From a virus, in the IMG/VR virus record IMGVR_UViG_3300030118_005363, positions 1-61,104 of that record: a stretch of DNA of 61,104 nucleotides. The stretch is one strand, 5' to 3'. Shown here one piece after another: positions 32,635 through 40,796 of the stretch. Under the pieces are notes generated by a model that worked only from the letters and a program-made list of their open reading frames with translations, was not told the DNA's origin and made no database searches. Position 1 is the stretch's first letter, and each line of letters opens with the position of its first letter. A program made the translations under genes and the position numbers.

Positions 32635-32946
32635 ATGGATATAGAAACATTAGGAATTATAGGCGCAATAGGATTGTTCGGTGCAGGTCTTGCATTTAAG
32701 TATTGGAATAAAATAAAACCAAAACTTGATGCCGCACTTGCAGATGGTCAATTGACACTTGAAGAAGCAATGTCATTAGCAGAAGATGCAAAAGAAATTG
32801 TTGAAGAAGTAAAATCATTGCCTTCATACAGTAAAATGAAGCGTATGCGCAAATCAGAAATTATGAACTTGTGCGCAGAATATAATATTGATACCGAAGG
32901 AACAAAAGACCAGTTAATAGAAAAACTTAAAGAAGCGGTGAAGTAA
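32635..32946 (+). CDS. Membrane-anchored SAP-domain protein (103 aa)
   Basis: The N-terminal IETLGIIGAIGLFGAGLAF is a membrane helix; a central amphipathic acidic segment follows; the C-terminus MRKSEIMNLCAEYNIDTEGT-KDQLIEKLKEAV is a SAP-type helix-turn-helix-like fold that binds DNA or RNA in other proteins. AGGTG precedes ATG 32635. A membrane-tethered nucleic-acid-binding protein inside the virion operon is unusual. Confidence 0.6.
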   Translation: MDIETLGIIGAIGLFGAGLAFKYWNKIKPKLDAALADGQLTLEEAMSLAEDAKEIVEEVKSLPSYSKMKRMRKSEIMNLCAEYNIDTEGTKDQLIEKLKEAVK

Positions 32947-32947
32947 A

Positions 32948-33478
32948 ATGGTATATTATTGTAGTGTTGCTGATGTTGGTTCAAGATTAGGTCTTGATTC
33001 TGCGCAAAGAGATAGAGCGCAGTCAAGAATAATAAGACACATTAGACAAACCACAATTTACATAGACCAAACATTTTTGCAATATGGTCGTGATGAACCA
33101 AGTCGTGAAACTGCGCAAACTACTTTGAACGGCGCAGTATCAGCAGGTGCTACAACAATTACACTAACAAGTGTAACAGGCTTTGCAAGCGCAGGTTCGG
33201 GAAATATTGATGGAGATTCTTTTACATGGACTGGTATATCCACTAATGACTTAACAGGCGTTACTGGAATTAGTGCAGACCATTTAAGCGGTGTTGTTGT
33301 TGAACAAGGTGAATTTGCGCATATTGTGCGTGAAATTTGCGCAGATTTAGCGGCGGCTTCATATCTTGAAGATGAAGGCACACATCAAACTGGCGCAGAT
33401 GGTGGTTTAAGAGGCCAAACTTTGCGTGATAGAGGAAACCATTGTTTAACAGTCCTGTGTCATTTAGGCAGGGCGTGA
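32948..33478 (+). CDS. Head-tail connector-like protein with inserted beta domain (176 aa)
   Basis: Flanking helical parts (VADVGSRLGLDSAQRDRAQS and EFAHIVREICADLAAASYLE) surround a beta-rich insertion (AGATTITLTSVTGFASAGSG). Tailed-virus connectors of the gp6 type have this helical frame. Position just before the tail-completion gene agrees. Confidence 0.55.
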   Translation: MVYYCSVADVGSRLGLDSAQRDRAQSRIIRHIRQTTIYIDQTFLQYGRDEPSRETAQTTLNGAVSAGATTITLTSVTGFASAGSGNIDGDSFTWTGISTNDLTGVTGISADHLSGVVVEQGEFAHIVREICADLAAASYLEDEGTHQTGADGGLRGQTLRDRGNHCLTVLCHLGRA

Positions 33479-33484
33479 TTATGA

Positions 33485-34204
33485 ATGAGTTTTACTGCTA
33501 ACGCAAGAGGCACTTATTCCGACATTAAAGTTGTAATGAATGATGTAGGATTGCGACGAGCATTAAGAATGTTAGGTAAAACAGGAGAAGATAACTTAGA
33601 TGGTTTTCTAAAGTTAATAACACAAGAACAAGTTGCTATAATGCAAAAAGAATTAAAGTCAAAAGCAGGTGCTTTGGCAAATGTTCGTGTGCCTTCGCCT
33701 AAAGGTTTGCCTTTTGCTAAATCAAAAAATATTTATGTAAAAGTTGCTGATGCTTTGAAAATTCATAAAATGAAAAAAATGGAATACAAAGTGCATACTG
33801 GTGAATCTATACAACAAGCAGAACGGGGTGTTTTAGGACAAAGAGGCGGAAAAATTGCGCACATTGTAGCAAAAGGTATGAACCCTTTTAGATATGGTAA
33901 TTTACCACCACTTGTTATGTCAAGCACACGATGGTATAAGAAAACTGGTGTTGCAGGTTGGATTACCACAGGTATGAAAATGAAGCGCACGCATCCGGGT
34001 TTTAAAGATACACTTGATTTTATTGGACTAATAGAAAAAAGAGTAGCAAAAGAGTTTGAATCAAAAGTTGATAGCGCAATAGTAGCGGCAGGTATAGCCG
34101 CAGGTTTTAGCACAACAGAATCATTAGGTATGGGTAGAAGTGCTGTTGGTGGAAAAGTAGCAACATCAACAGGTGGAACAGGAATAATGAGCGCAAGGAA
34201 GTGA
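33485..34204 (+). CDS. Tail-completion/minor tail protein, HK97 gp10-like (239 aa)
   Basis: Resembles HK97 gp10-type proteins in having a helical N-terminus (LITQEQVAIMQKELKSKAGA), a beta core with KIHKMKKMEYKVHTGES, and a C-terminal helix with small residues. It lies between connector and tail-terminator genes, the usual site. The 20 C-terminal residues are Gly/Thr-rich and probably disordered. Moderate confidence. Confidence 0.5.
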   Translation: MSFTANARGTYSDIKVVMNDVGLRRALRMLGKTGEDNLDGFLKLITQEQVAIMQKELKSKAGALANVRVPSPKGLPFAKSKNIYVKVADALKIHKMKKMEYKVHTGESIQQAERGVLGQRGGKIAHIVAKGMNPFRYGNLPPLVMSSTRWYKKTGVAGWITTGMKMKRTHPGFKDTLDFIGLIEKRVAKEFESKVDSAIVAAGIAAGFSTTESLGMGRSAVGGKVATSTGGTGIMSARK

Positions 34205-34209
34205 AATAA

Positions 34210-35307
34210 ATGGGAATATCAAAGCAATCAGATTATTGGACTGCAAGATTAAATGGTAATGACCCAACAAGCCCTGTTGGTGATATGAATGTAGCATGGA
34301 CTTTAAATGCAGGCGTAAATGGTGATGGTGTTTCACAAGATGGGTATTGGCGTATATCATCAAGTGGTGGCGGTCAGTTTTGGAAACAAACCGTTGCTGA
34401 TAATGATAATGATTTGACTTTGATGTGTGCTATCCATATTGAATCTGTTCCTAATAATGGTGAAGTCATCATGGCTTTGGATAACGGAAGTCATAGAGTT
34501 GAAGTTCATAGTAATGGTGGTTTCGACAAGTTGAAACTCGTTGGTGCTACTACAACAACCAGTAATGACCTTGACCTCGCTATGAATGAACAAGAACCTG
34601 TTCCCTGCATCTTGCGTTTGACTTTGAGTAGTAGTGGCGTTGCTCGTTTGTATATGAGAGAGATAATAGAAGATGATGATGCACAACAACATTATCTTGA
34701 AGTTTCTGCGCAAAGCAGTAGTGCGCAAGGTGCTTTTTTTGGAACAACAAGCGGCACTGTTGATTTTTATTCTGTTTATTTTACCCCTCATGGTGCATAC
34801 TCTCCCGATGAAATGGATATGTCAGATTTTATTTCGCACAGTCTTTTGCGCACAGGAATGAAAGTTGTAGAAGTTTTGAAAAATTCAAACAGGTTGTTTT
34901 TAAAAACTCATGTCAAGGCAAGTGGTGTTAGGTATGGTTATGATTTATCAAGTAATAGTATGATTAATAGATTCCCGACTCCAAGCGTGCATGTAATGGT
35001 TCAAAAGTCCGAGTCACCGGAGTTTTTAACTTTAGCCGGAACACGCACAGACCAAAGATATGATGTTGTTATTTTTGTTACTACTAAAGGAACAAATTAT
35101 GAAAATTCTTATCGTTTAGGAACAAGCATTCTTGGTGAAGTATTTGATGAGTTATACACAAAAACAGGTTTAGAATCGGGTGTTGATAGTTTAATTTCAT
35201 ACGATGCAAGATTTGATACAAAAGTTGATGATGACGAAGTAGTTTGCATACATTCTTTGACATTAACATACATGAAAAAGATACGCATGTTTTTACGAGA
35301 AGCATAG
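34210..35307 (+). CDS. Tail terminator-like protein with N-terminal lectin-like domain (365 aa)
   Basis: Residues 1-195 are beta-rich, of concanavalin/LamG-like appearance (LTLMCAIHIESVPNNGEVIM, HRVEVHSNGGFDKL, CILRLTLSSSGVARLYM). The rest (about 210-365) is alpha/beta (LRTGMKVVEVLKNSNRLFLK, RYDVVIFVTT, LGTSILGEVFDELY) and fits a tail terminator by length and position before the tube gene. The fusion of a carbohydrate-binding-like domain to a neck protein would be uncommon. Inference from pattern and position. Confidence 0.5.
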   Translation: MGISKQSDYWTARLNGNDPTSPVGDMNVAWTLNAGVNGDGVSQDGYWRISSSGGGQFWKQTVADNDNDLTLMCAIHIESVPNNGEVIMALDNGSHRVEVHSNGGFDKLKLVGATTTTSNDLDLAMNEQEPVPCILRLTLSSSGVARLYMREIIEDDDAQQHYLEVSAQSSSAQGAFFGTTSGTVDFYSVYFTPHGAYSPDEMDMSDFISHSLLRTGMKVVEVLKNSNRLFLKTHVKASGVRYGYDLSSNSMINRFPTPSVHVMVQKSESPEFLTLAGTRTDQRYDVVIFVTTKGTNYENSYRLGTSILGEVFDELYTKTGLESGVDSLISYDARFDTKVDDDEVVCIHSLTLTYMKKIRMFLREA

Positions 35308-35318
35308 GGTTATAATCC
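35307..35318 (+). promoter_or_regulatory. TATA promoter of the tail tube gene
   Basis: Plus strand GGGTTATAATCC starts at the stop codon of the preceding gene and lies 46-57 nt before ATG 35364. It matches the minus-strand promoter family. Confidence 0.6.
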
Positions 35319-35363
35319 TTTTAAGGACAATCTTCATAAACCATACATCGCCTCATTTTGAAC

Positions 35364-36431
35364 ATGGCAAGTAATCATTCCGCAAGATATGTAGCGGCAG
35401 GTAAAGAATCAACATACAATTCACCAGTGGCATACAGTGCTTATGGTGAAGTTGAATCTGAATCATTCCAACAATCTTATGATGTATTAAAAAGAAATGA
35501 TATGAATTATTATGGTGCGGCAAAAGCAATTGTTAGCAAAAAAATTGCAGAAGGTTCAATTAGCATGGCTTTGCAACCCGATAAATTTACACTTATGATG
35601 CTTCATGGTATTATGGGTCAAGATGCCCCTTCAAGTGATGGAGGTTCTTCACCAACCACAGACGAAAGAACATTTACTGAACACTCCATTTCCAGTAATG
35701 TTGATTTACCTTCTTACACTTTTAGAGTTGGTCGTGACAACCATGAGCATATATTTGCAGGTCAAGTTATTGAATCAATTAGCGTTTCTGCAAGTATTGG
35801 AGAATATGCTATGATGACAGTTAATACTGTTGGCGCAAGTCAAAATTCTTCAACAGCCGCACTAAACAGTGGACACCCAACATACACTAAAGATGCGGCG
35901 CACTTTTCTAAAATCTTTGTTGATTTTGAAGGAACGGCATCAAATTCAGACCACTCTTTACTTGTTCAAAGTGTTGATTTTGAAGTAAAAACAAATCGTG
36001 ATATGGATAACTCATACTCATTAGGTGATGAAACTTGTGTGCGTGCGCCTCCAAGAACTTTAAGAGAAATTAGTGGTTCTTTGACTTTCCATAAGTCTGT
36101 TTTATCAACCGATACAAGTTCTAACAATGAACCGCACTTTGATGAATTGATGGGGGCAACAAGCGCAAATGGTCAAGCACTTTTCCATCCTGCGGCGACC
36201 ACACCTGCACTTTCAGTATTATTTGAAGTTGATGGTGATAATTTCATTAGATTTGACTTTGCAAAAATACACTTTGAAATGCCCGAAACTTCTGTATCGG
36301 GTCGTGATACTCAAACAATGACTGTAAATTTCCATGCACTGTATGATTTAGACAATTCGCTTGGAAATTCAAAAGAAATGATGAGAATTGTTTGCAAAAG
36401 CGAAGATGGTTTAGCAGATTATGATGCGTGA
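35364..36431 (+). CDS. Major tail (tube) protein (355 aa)
   Basis: Starts MASNHSARYVAAGKESTYNS; the protein is beta-rich with a mid-region SFQQSYDVLKRNDMNYYG, a KKIAEGSISMALQP segment and strands such as QVIESISVSASIGEYAMMTV, DFEVKTNRDMDNSYSLGDE and LREISGSLTFHKSVL that match the phage tail tube barrel. It has its own TATA promoter, consistent with high expression. Positioned before the tail chaperone and tape measure genes, as in siphoviruses. Confidence 0.75.
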   Translation: MASNHSARYVAAGKESTYNSPVAYSAYGEVESESFQQSYDVLKRNDMNYYGAAKAIVSKKIAEGSISMALQPDKFTLMMLHGIMGQDAPSSDGGSSPTTDERTFTEHSISSNVDLPSYTFRVGRDNHEHIFAGQVIESISVSASIGEYAMMTVNTVGASQNSSTAALNSGHPTYTKDAAHFSKIFVDFEGTASNSDHSLLVQSVDFEVKTNRDMDNSYSLGDETCVRAPPRTLREISGSLTFHKSVLSTDTSSNNEPHFDELMGATSANGQALFHPAATTPALSVLFEVDGDNFIRFDFAKIHFEMPETSVSGRDTQTMTVNFHALYDLDNSLGNSKEMMRIVCKSEDGLADYDA

Positions 36432-36445
36432 TAGGTGGTGCTTAG

Positions 36446-36637
36446 ATGAGCCACGAAATCACTGATAAAACTAAACTACGAACAGCAGTAGTTTATGGAA
36501 ATCAATTAACAATTCATGCTTCAATACAAACTGGTTTGCAGGCACTTGCAAACGGTGACAAAGTTATTGATATTAGCGTAGTAAGAAAAAGCGTTGGTAA
36601 TCAATTTGTAGCAATAATTAGTTATGAGTTAGCATGA
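36446..36637 (+). CDS. Hypothetical small protein (63 aa)
   Basis: Short beta-rich protein (TAVVYGNQLTIHASIQTGLQ, VISVVRKSVGNQFVAIISYE, with an interruption) between the tail tube and chaperone genes. AGGTGG precedes the ATG. No family recognised. Confidence 0.55.
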   Translation: MSHEITDKTKLRTAVVYGNQLTIHASIQTGLQALANGDKVIDISVVRKSVGNQFVAIISYELA

Positions 36638-36674
36638 TAGTAAAGTATAGTATAGAAAAGAGAAGTGACAAAAT

Positions 36675-37025
36675 ATGCCAGTATTGAAAAAAGAAATAGA
36701 ATTAGCAGACGGACAAAAAATATGGGTTAGACAAGCCTCCGGTATGGAAAAACTACCCATTGAAAATAAACAAGCATCGGTATTTAGAAAGTGCAAGCAC
36801 TTTGGTAATGACCCTACTAAATGGACTGATGACCAAAGCGAAGAATTTGCGCAGTTACTTGATGATGCAGGCGCAGGTATTGCAGACCAAATACAAGCGT
36901 GGATTCCAAACTGTGTTATTGAACCAGTTGGATTTGACATTAATATCTTGACTTCGGAAGAAATACGCACACTTCTAAACTTTGTGCGTGGAGATACTTT
37001 GGAGGGCGCAATCCCTTTGGGATAA
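36675..37025 (+). CDS. Tail assembly chaperone, upstream part (G-like, 116 aa)
   Basis: The short form of the tail chaperone. The sequence begins MPVLKKEIELADGQKIWVRQ and is alpha/beta with an acidic DDQSEEFAQLLDDAGAGIAD helix. It lies between tube and tape measure genes. Its last codons contain the slippery heptamer CCCTTTG at 37013-37019; a -1 shift joins it to the downstream frame to give a 211-residue form. Confidence 0.75.
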   Translation: MPVLKKEIELADGQKIWVRQASGMEKLPIENKQASVFRKCKHFGNDPTKWTDDQSEEFAQLLDDAGAGIADQIQAWIPNCVIEPVGFDINILTSEEIRTLLNFVRGDTLEGAIPLG

Positions 37026-37309
37026 TCCATAAAGTTTTGCCTTCATTATGTAGCACATTTAAAGGACAATTACCACATGAATTATACCTAAAATACAATG
37101 AGGAAAATGGCTACGAAAGAATGCAATTCGATATGGAGGTCGCAAGAGAAATAAGTGAAAGAATCACTGAACAACACGAAGCGGCTAAGTCGGGTAGAAA
37201 AAGTTCGGCGGATGCTCGCAGTGCAGTAGCACGCCGAAACCAAAGGCGAGCAGAAAGAATCGAGGGGAAAGAGTTAAGCGACATGATAGGAAAATGGGCG
37301 AGTGAGTAA
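36675..37309 (+). CDS. Tail assembly chaperone, -1 frameshift product (G-GT-like, about 211 aa)
   Basis: The second frame (open upstream of 37037) reads ...NPFGIIHKVLPSLCSTFKGQ after the slip and ends with a basic helical tail (RNQRRAERIEGKELSDMIGK). Read alone it would need a TTG at 37037 without a ribosome-binding site, so fusion is the better reading. In lambda-like phages the G-GT form recruits the tape measure and tube proteins. The fused product joins codons 1-114 of the upstream frame to the downstream frame. Confidence 0.7.
37013..37019 (+). promoter_or_regulatory. -1 ribosomal frameshift site, CCCTTTG
   Basis: In the upstream frame the bases fall as C CCT TTG, the X XXY YYZ form; slipping one base back pairs CCC and TTT. 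The upstream frame stops two codons later (TAA 37023-37025). Confidence 0.65.
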
Positions 37310-37310
37310 A

Positions 37311-40300
37311 ATGGCAAGAGCAGGTGCGGCAAGAGTCTTTTTTGATGTTGTCGGAACATTTCAAGCCACAAAACTAATTGCTGATTCTAAGTCTGCCGCA
37401 ACAGTTCAAACTGCAATTTTTATGGATGCCGCCGCTAATATTGCGGATTCATTTGATGAAATGGCTACTGCTGTTCTTGAGTCTGTTGGAGAAATAATGG
37501 ACTCGTTTTTTGAGTTTGAAAAACAATTAACAAGAGTTGAAAAGTTTTATGGTGATTCCGGCGGTGTTGATAGATTCGCAGAAGCCTCTATCAGACTTGG
37601 TGAAGGATTTGCGTTTAGTGGTGAGCAAGCACTACAAGCAAGCGCAAAAACTGCGCAGTTGAAACAGGTTCTTGAATCTCAAGAAGCAATTATTGAAGCC
37701 ACAAGAGGCGGTCTTTTGATGGCCGCAGTTGGTGAAATGGAAACTGAAATGGGTATGAATCGTCTTATCCAGTTAGCGCAACAGACTGGGTTTATGATGG
37801 GTAATTTAACAAAGGCGCAGTATGATGCGCTCGGCGCAGAAGAACAAGCAAATGTTGTGCGTGCAAATACAATGCGTGTATTAGACCAGTTAAACACCGT
37901 TGAAAACACATCGGTTGCTACAATGGAAGATATTACTTTTGTTCTTAACCAGTTTTCTGCGCAGGCAAATATTGCAGGTGAGTCTATTGGTGAAATGGCC
38001 GCTATGTCGGCATTATTGCTTGAAACTGGTGAAGAAGTAAGCAGGGCGGGAACAGGTCTGCGTATGATTTATCAGCGTATTGGTAATGCAAATACAGAAG
38101 CAGTAAAAACACTTCAAGAATTAATGGGTGGTGTTGATGCTTCCGTAATTACGCAAATGAAATTTTCTGATATTCTTAAAGAAATTGCGCCTGCGTATGA
38201 AAATATGACTGCTGAACAAAAGCGTAATCTTGCAGTAGCAATTGCGGGTTCAAGACATTATGTAAAATTCTTAAAAATAATGGAAAACCAAGACCGTTTA
38301 TTAGAATTACAAACAAGCGCATATCACGGTGCATACGGTGCTATTGATGAATTTAATATAAGAACTAATAAGGCATTTTTTGAAATGGAACAATTGCAAG
38401 CAATGACTACAAACTTGCGTGTTGAAATAGGAGATAATCTTTCAGACGCATATTTCCAAGCAGAAGCCGCTACATTTCATTTTTTAAATGCAGTATTAAA
38501 AGTAAATGAAACCACAATTGGCGGCAACATAATGGATAGCGTCATAATTATGTCGGGTCTATATCAAAATCTTATTGCGCCGTTTGCAAATGTTGGTTTT
38601 CAATTAATGAATATGGTTATTGCATTTAGGACTTTATCAGCAGTGCAAGCACAATTAAATCCCGATGCTATTCTACAAAGAAATAATCATATTGCATTGG
38701 CTAATTCCGCAAAGGTTGCAAGTAGTGCATATAATGAATTTTCATCAACATATCAAGTAAATATAGATAGGAATAGAGCAAAAACGACTGCCTTTGGTCA
38801 AATTCTTGTTGATTCAAGAGTTAAATTAAGTATGATGGGTGAACAATTGCGTTTAGCATCTGCCGCACATCAAAATGCCGCAGGTCATCTTGAAGGACAT
38901 GCCCGACTAAATGAAAGATTAGCAAGAGGTGAAAAAGCACGCTTTGTATTACACAAACAAACAAGAGAAAGAATAGTCGCAGATAGCGATGCTATGAAAT
39001 TTCAACAAGTAAGGTTAGACGCAACTGCAAAAACAATAGAAAATTTAAATATGAAAATAAGAGAGCAAGTAGGGCTTCAAATTCAATTTGGCGCACTAAA
39101 TGCTCAAGCAGGTCGTGCCGCAAATTTTTACAATGCTATAATGGCTAAAGGTTTGCCAACCGTTGTTGCAAATGCGCAAGCACATAGAGATTTAGTTAAT
39201 GCAAGAAATCAAGAAGCGTCGGCACTAAGAGAGTCGCACATGGTTTTGATTCCTTTAACTGCCGCAGAACAAAAGCAAGCAACAATAGCAATTCAAAGAA
39301 AAAATGATATGATACAAGAATTGCAATTAGAAAATGGTCTTATACGCAGTAAGCAATTGCGCAATCAAATTGAAAAAGGAGAAACAGACCCTATTTTAGC
39401 AAATCAACTTGTGAATAATGAAAAGAAAATTCAACAAATGCAAAGAGAAAATGTTGAATTAGAAAGAGGCATAATGTCATCAAAGCAAGCCAATGCCGCC
39501 GCAAAAGCAGAAATTGCTACAAATTCAATGGCTACAATGAGCCTTAGACAAAAAACAATCGCATACGCTCAAGCGGCAGGTGCAGGTTTTAAATTAGGTG
39601 TTACTACAAAAAATGTAAATAGAGCATTAATGCCTATGACTATGATACTGCCGTTTGTAACAGATGGTGCAGAAAGTATGAAATTTATGATGGCTGGAAT
39701 GGCGGCAATCATGGCAGTTAAGGTTGTCAATTCACTTAGAGCAACAAACTTTCAGTTAAGCAAAACAGTAATGCTTCAAGCCGCAGTTAGCGGTGGAACA
39801 AGCCTTGTTGTTGCAGGTCTTGCTTTATTTGCTTCAAAAATGTTATTAGACCAATTTATAGGTGATGATTTCTTAGGTAGTCCACTTGAAAATTTAAATG
39901 AATTTAATGATGGTCTTATGACCGCAGAAGGTCAATTATCTGCTTTAGTCGGTTCATCAGAAGCAATACTTGCAGGTGTTGTTGATAAATCAATGGCTGA
40001 ATTAAAAAATTCACCCGCAGAAATGGCTCAAGCAATCAGAGATATTAATGGTGAAATAATAAGATTAGAAACTGCGCAAACAGGATTAGAAGAAGATAGC
40101 GCACTATATAATCAAATAGAAGCACAGAAAAATGCCGCAGAAGCCGCCGCAGAAAATTTACAATTAGTAGCAGATGAAAGAGAAAGACTTGCATTAATTG
40201 ATGCAAAATTAGCAGGTCAAAGTGCTAACAAAGCAGGTCAAGTTTATGGTATCGAAACTGAAATTGAATACTATCTTGACAATAGCGGCAATGAATTATC

Positions 40301-40796
40301 ACAAGCAATTATGGGTCGTGTTAAGTTGTTTGAAAAAGATAGAGAATACTTCCTTGAGTATAGAGATTTAGAAGGTAAATTTATTAGTGAATCATTTGAT
40401 AAAAAAGCAGATGCTTTAGATAGAGAACAAGAATTGCGCATAGCGTTTAGCGAAGAAGGTTTGAAATCACAAAAACATTATCTTGATTTGATGTTTGCGC
40501 AAGAAGAAGAAGCGGCAGAAGCAAGTCTTGATTTATTTACAGAAACAAATGAACAAGCAATGGGTGAAATGTTTAAGTTTGCAAATGCAAGAGAAGAATT
40601 ATTCTTCGGCCAACGCCAAAACTTTACAGGCGCACTATACAAACAAGTATCGCAGGGTGGTATTGAAAACCTATTGCACAAAACAGAAATTATTCAAACA
40701 AATGTCTTTAACGGCATGACACTTCCCGAAATGGTTAGTCAAGTAGCAGATGGAGTAGTAGCGGAGTTAAACAATAGGGGAGTAATGAGCAGATGA
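37311..40796 (+). CDS. Tail tape measure protein (1,161 aa)
   Basis: Long helical protein that sets tail length. The N-terminal 350 residues resemble the TP901-type tape measure core (DSFFEFEKQLTRVEKFYGDS, LAQQTGFMMGNLTKAQYDAL, EDITFVLNQFSAQANIAGES, MAAMSALLLETGEEVSRAG-TGLRMIYQRIG). The centre is coiled coil with several hydrophobic helices (about residues 780-860, MPMTMILPFVTDG, AAVSGGTSLVVAGLALFASK). By the usual rule of about 0.15 nm per residue the tail would be about 170 nm. Start ATG 37311; the end overlaps the next gene by 4 nt. Confidence 0.88.
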   Translation: MARAGAARVFFDVVGTFQATKLIADSKSAATVQTAIFMDAAANIADSFDEMATAVLESVGEIMDSFFEFEKQLTRVEKFYGDSGGVDRFAEASIRLGEGFAFSGEQALQASAKTAQLKQVLESQEAIIEATRGGLLMAAVGEMETEMGMNRLIQLAQQTGFMMGNLTKAQYDALGAEEQANVVRANTMRVLDQLNTVENTSVATMEDITFVLNQFSAQANIAGESIGEMAAMSALLLETGEEVSRAGTGLRMIYQRIGNANTEAVKTLQELMGGVDASVITQMKFSDILKEIAPAYENMTAEQKRNLAVAIAGSRHYVKFLKIMENQDRLLELQTSAYHGAYGAIDEFNIRTNKAFFEMEQLQAMTTNLRVEIGDNLSDAYFQAEAATFHFLNAVLKVNETTIGGNIMDSVIIMSGLYQNLIAPFANVGFQLMNMVIAFRTLSAVQAQLNPDAILQRNNHIALANSAKVASSAYNEFSSTYQVNIDRNRAKTTAFGQILVDSRVKLSMMGEQLRLASAAHQNAAGHLEGHARLNERLARGEKARFVLHKQTRERIVADSDAMKFQQVRLDATAKTIENLNMKIREQVGLQIQFGALNAQAGRAANFYNAIMAKGLPTVVANAQAHRDLVNARNQEASALRESHMVLIPLTAAEQKQATIAIQRKNDMIQELQLENGLIRSKQLRNQIEKGETDPILANQLVNNEKKIQQMQRENVELERGIMSSKQANAAAKAEIATNSMATMSLRQKTIAYAQAAGAGFKLGVTTKNVNRALMPMTMILPFVTDGAESMKFMMAGMAAIMAVKVVNSLRATNFQLSKTVMLQAAVSGGTSLVVAGLALFASKMLLDQFIGDDFLGSPLENLNEFNDGLMTAEGQLSALVGSSEAILAGVVDKSMAELKNSPAEMAQAIRDINGEIIRLETAQTGLEEDSALYNQIEAQKNAAEAAAENLQLVADERERLALIDAKLAGQSANKAGQVYGIETEIEYYLDNSGNELSQAIMGRVKLFEKDREYFLEYRDLEGKFISESFDKKADALDREQELRIAFSEEGLKSQKHYLDLMFAQEEEAAEASLDLFTETNEQAMGEMFKFANAREELFFGQRQNFTGALYKQVSQGGIENLLHKTEIIQTNVFNGMTLPEMVSQVADGVVAELNNRGVMSR

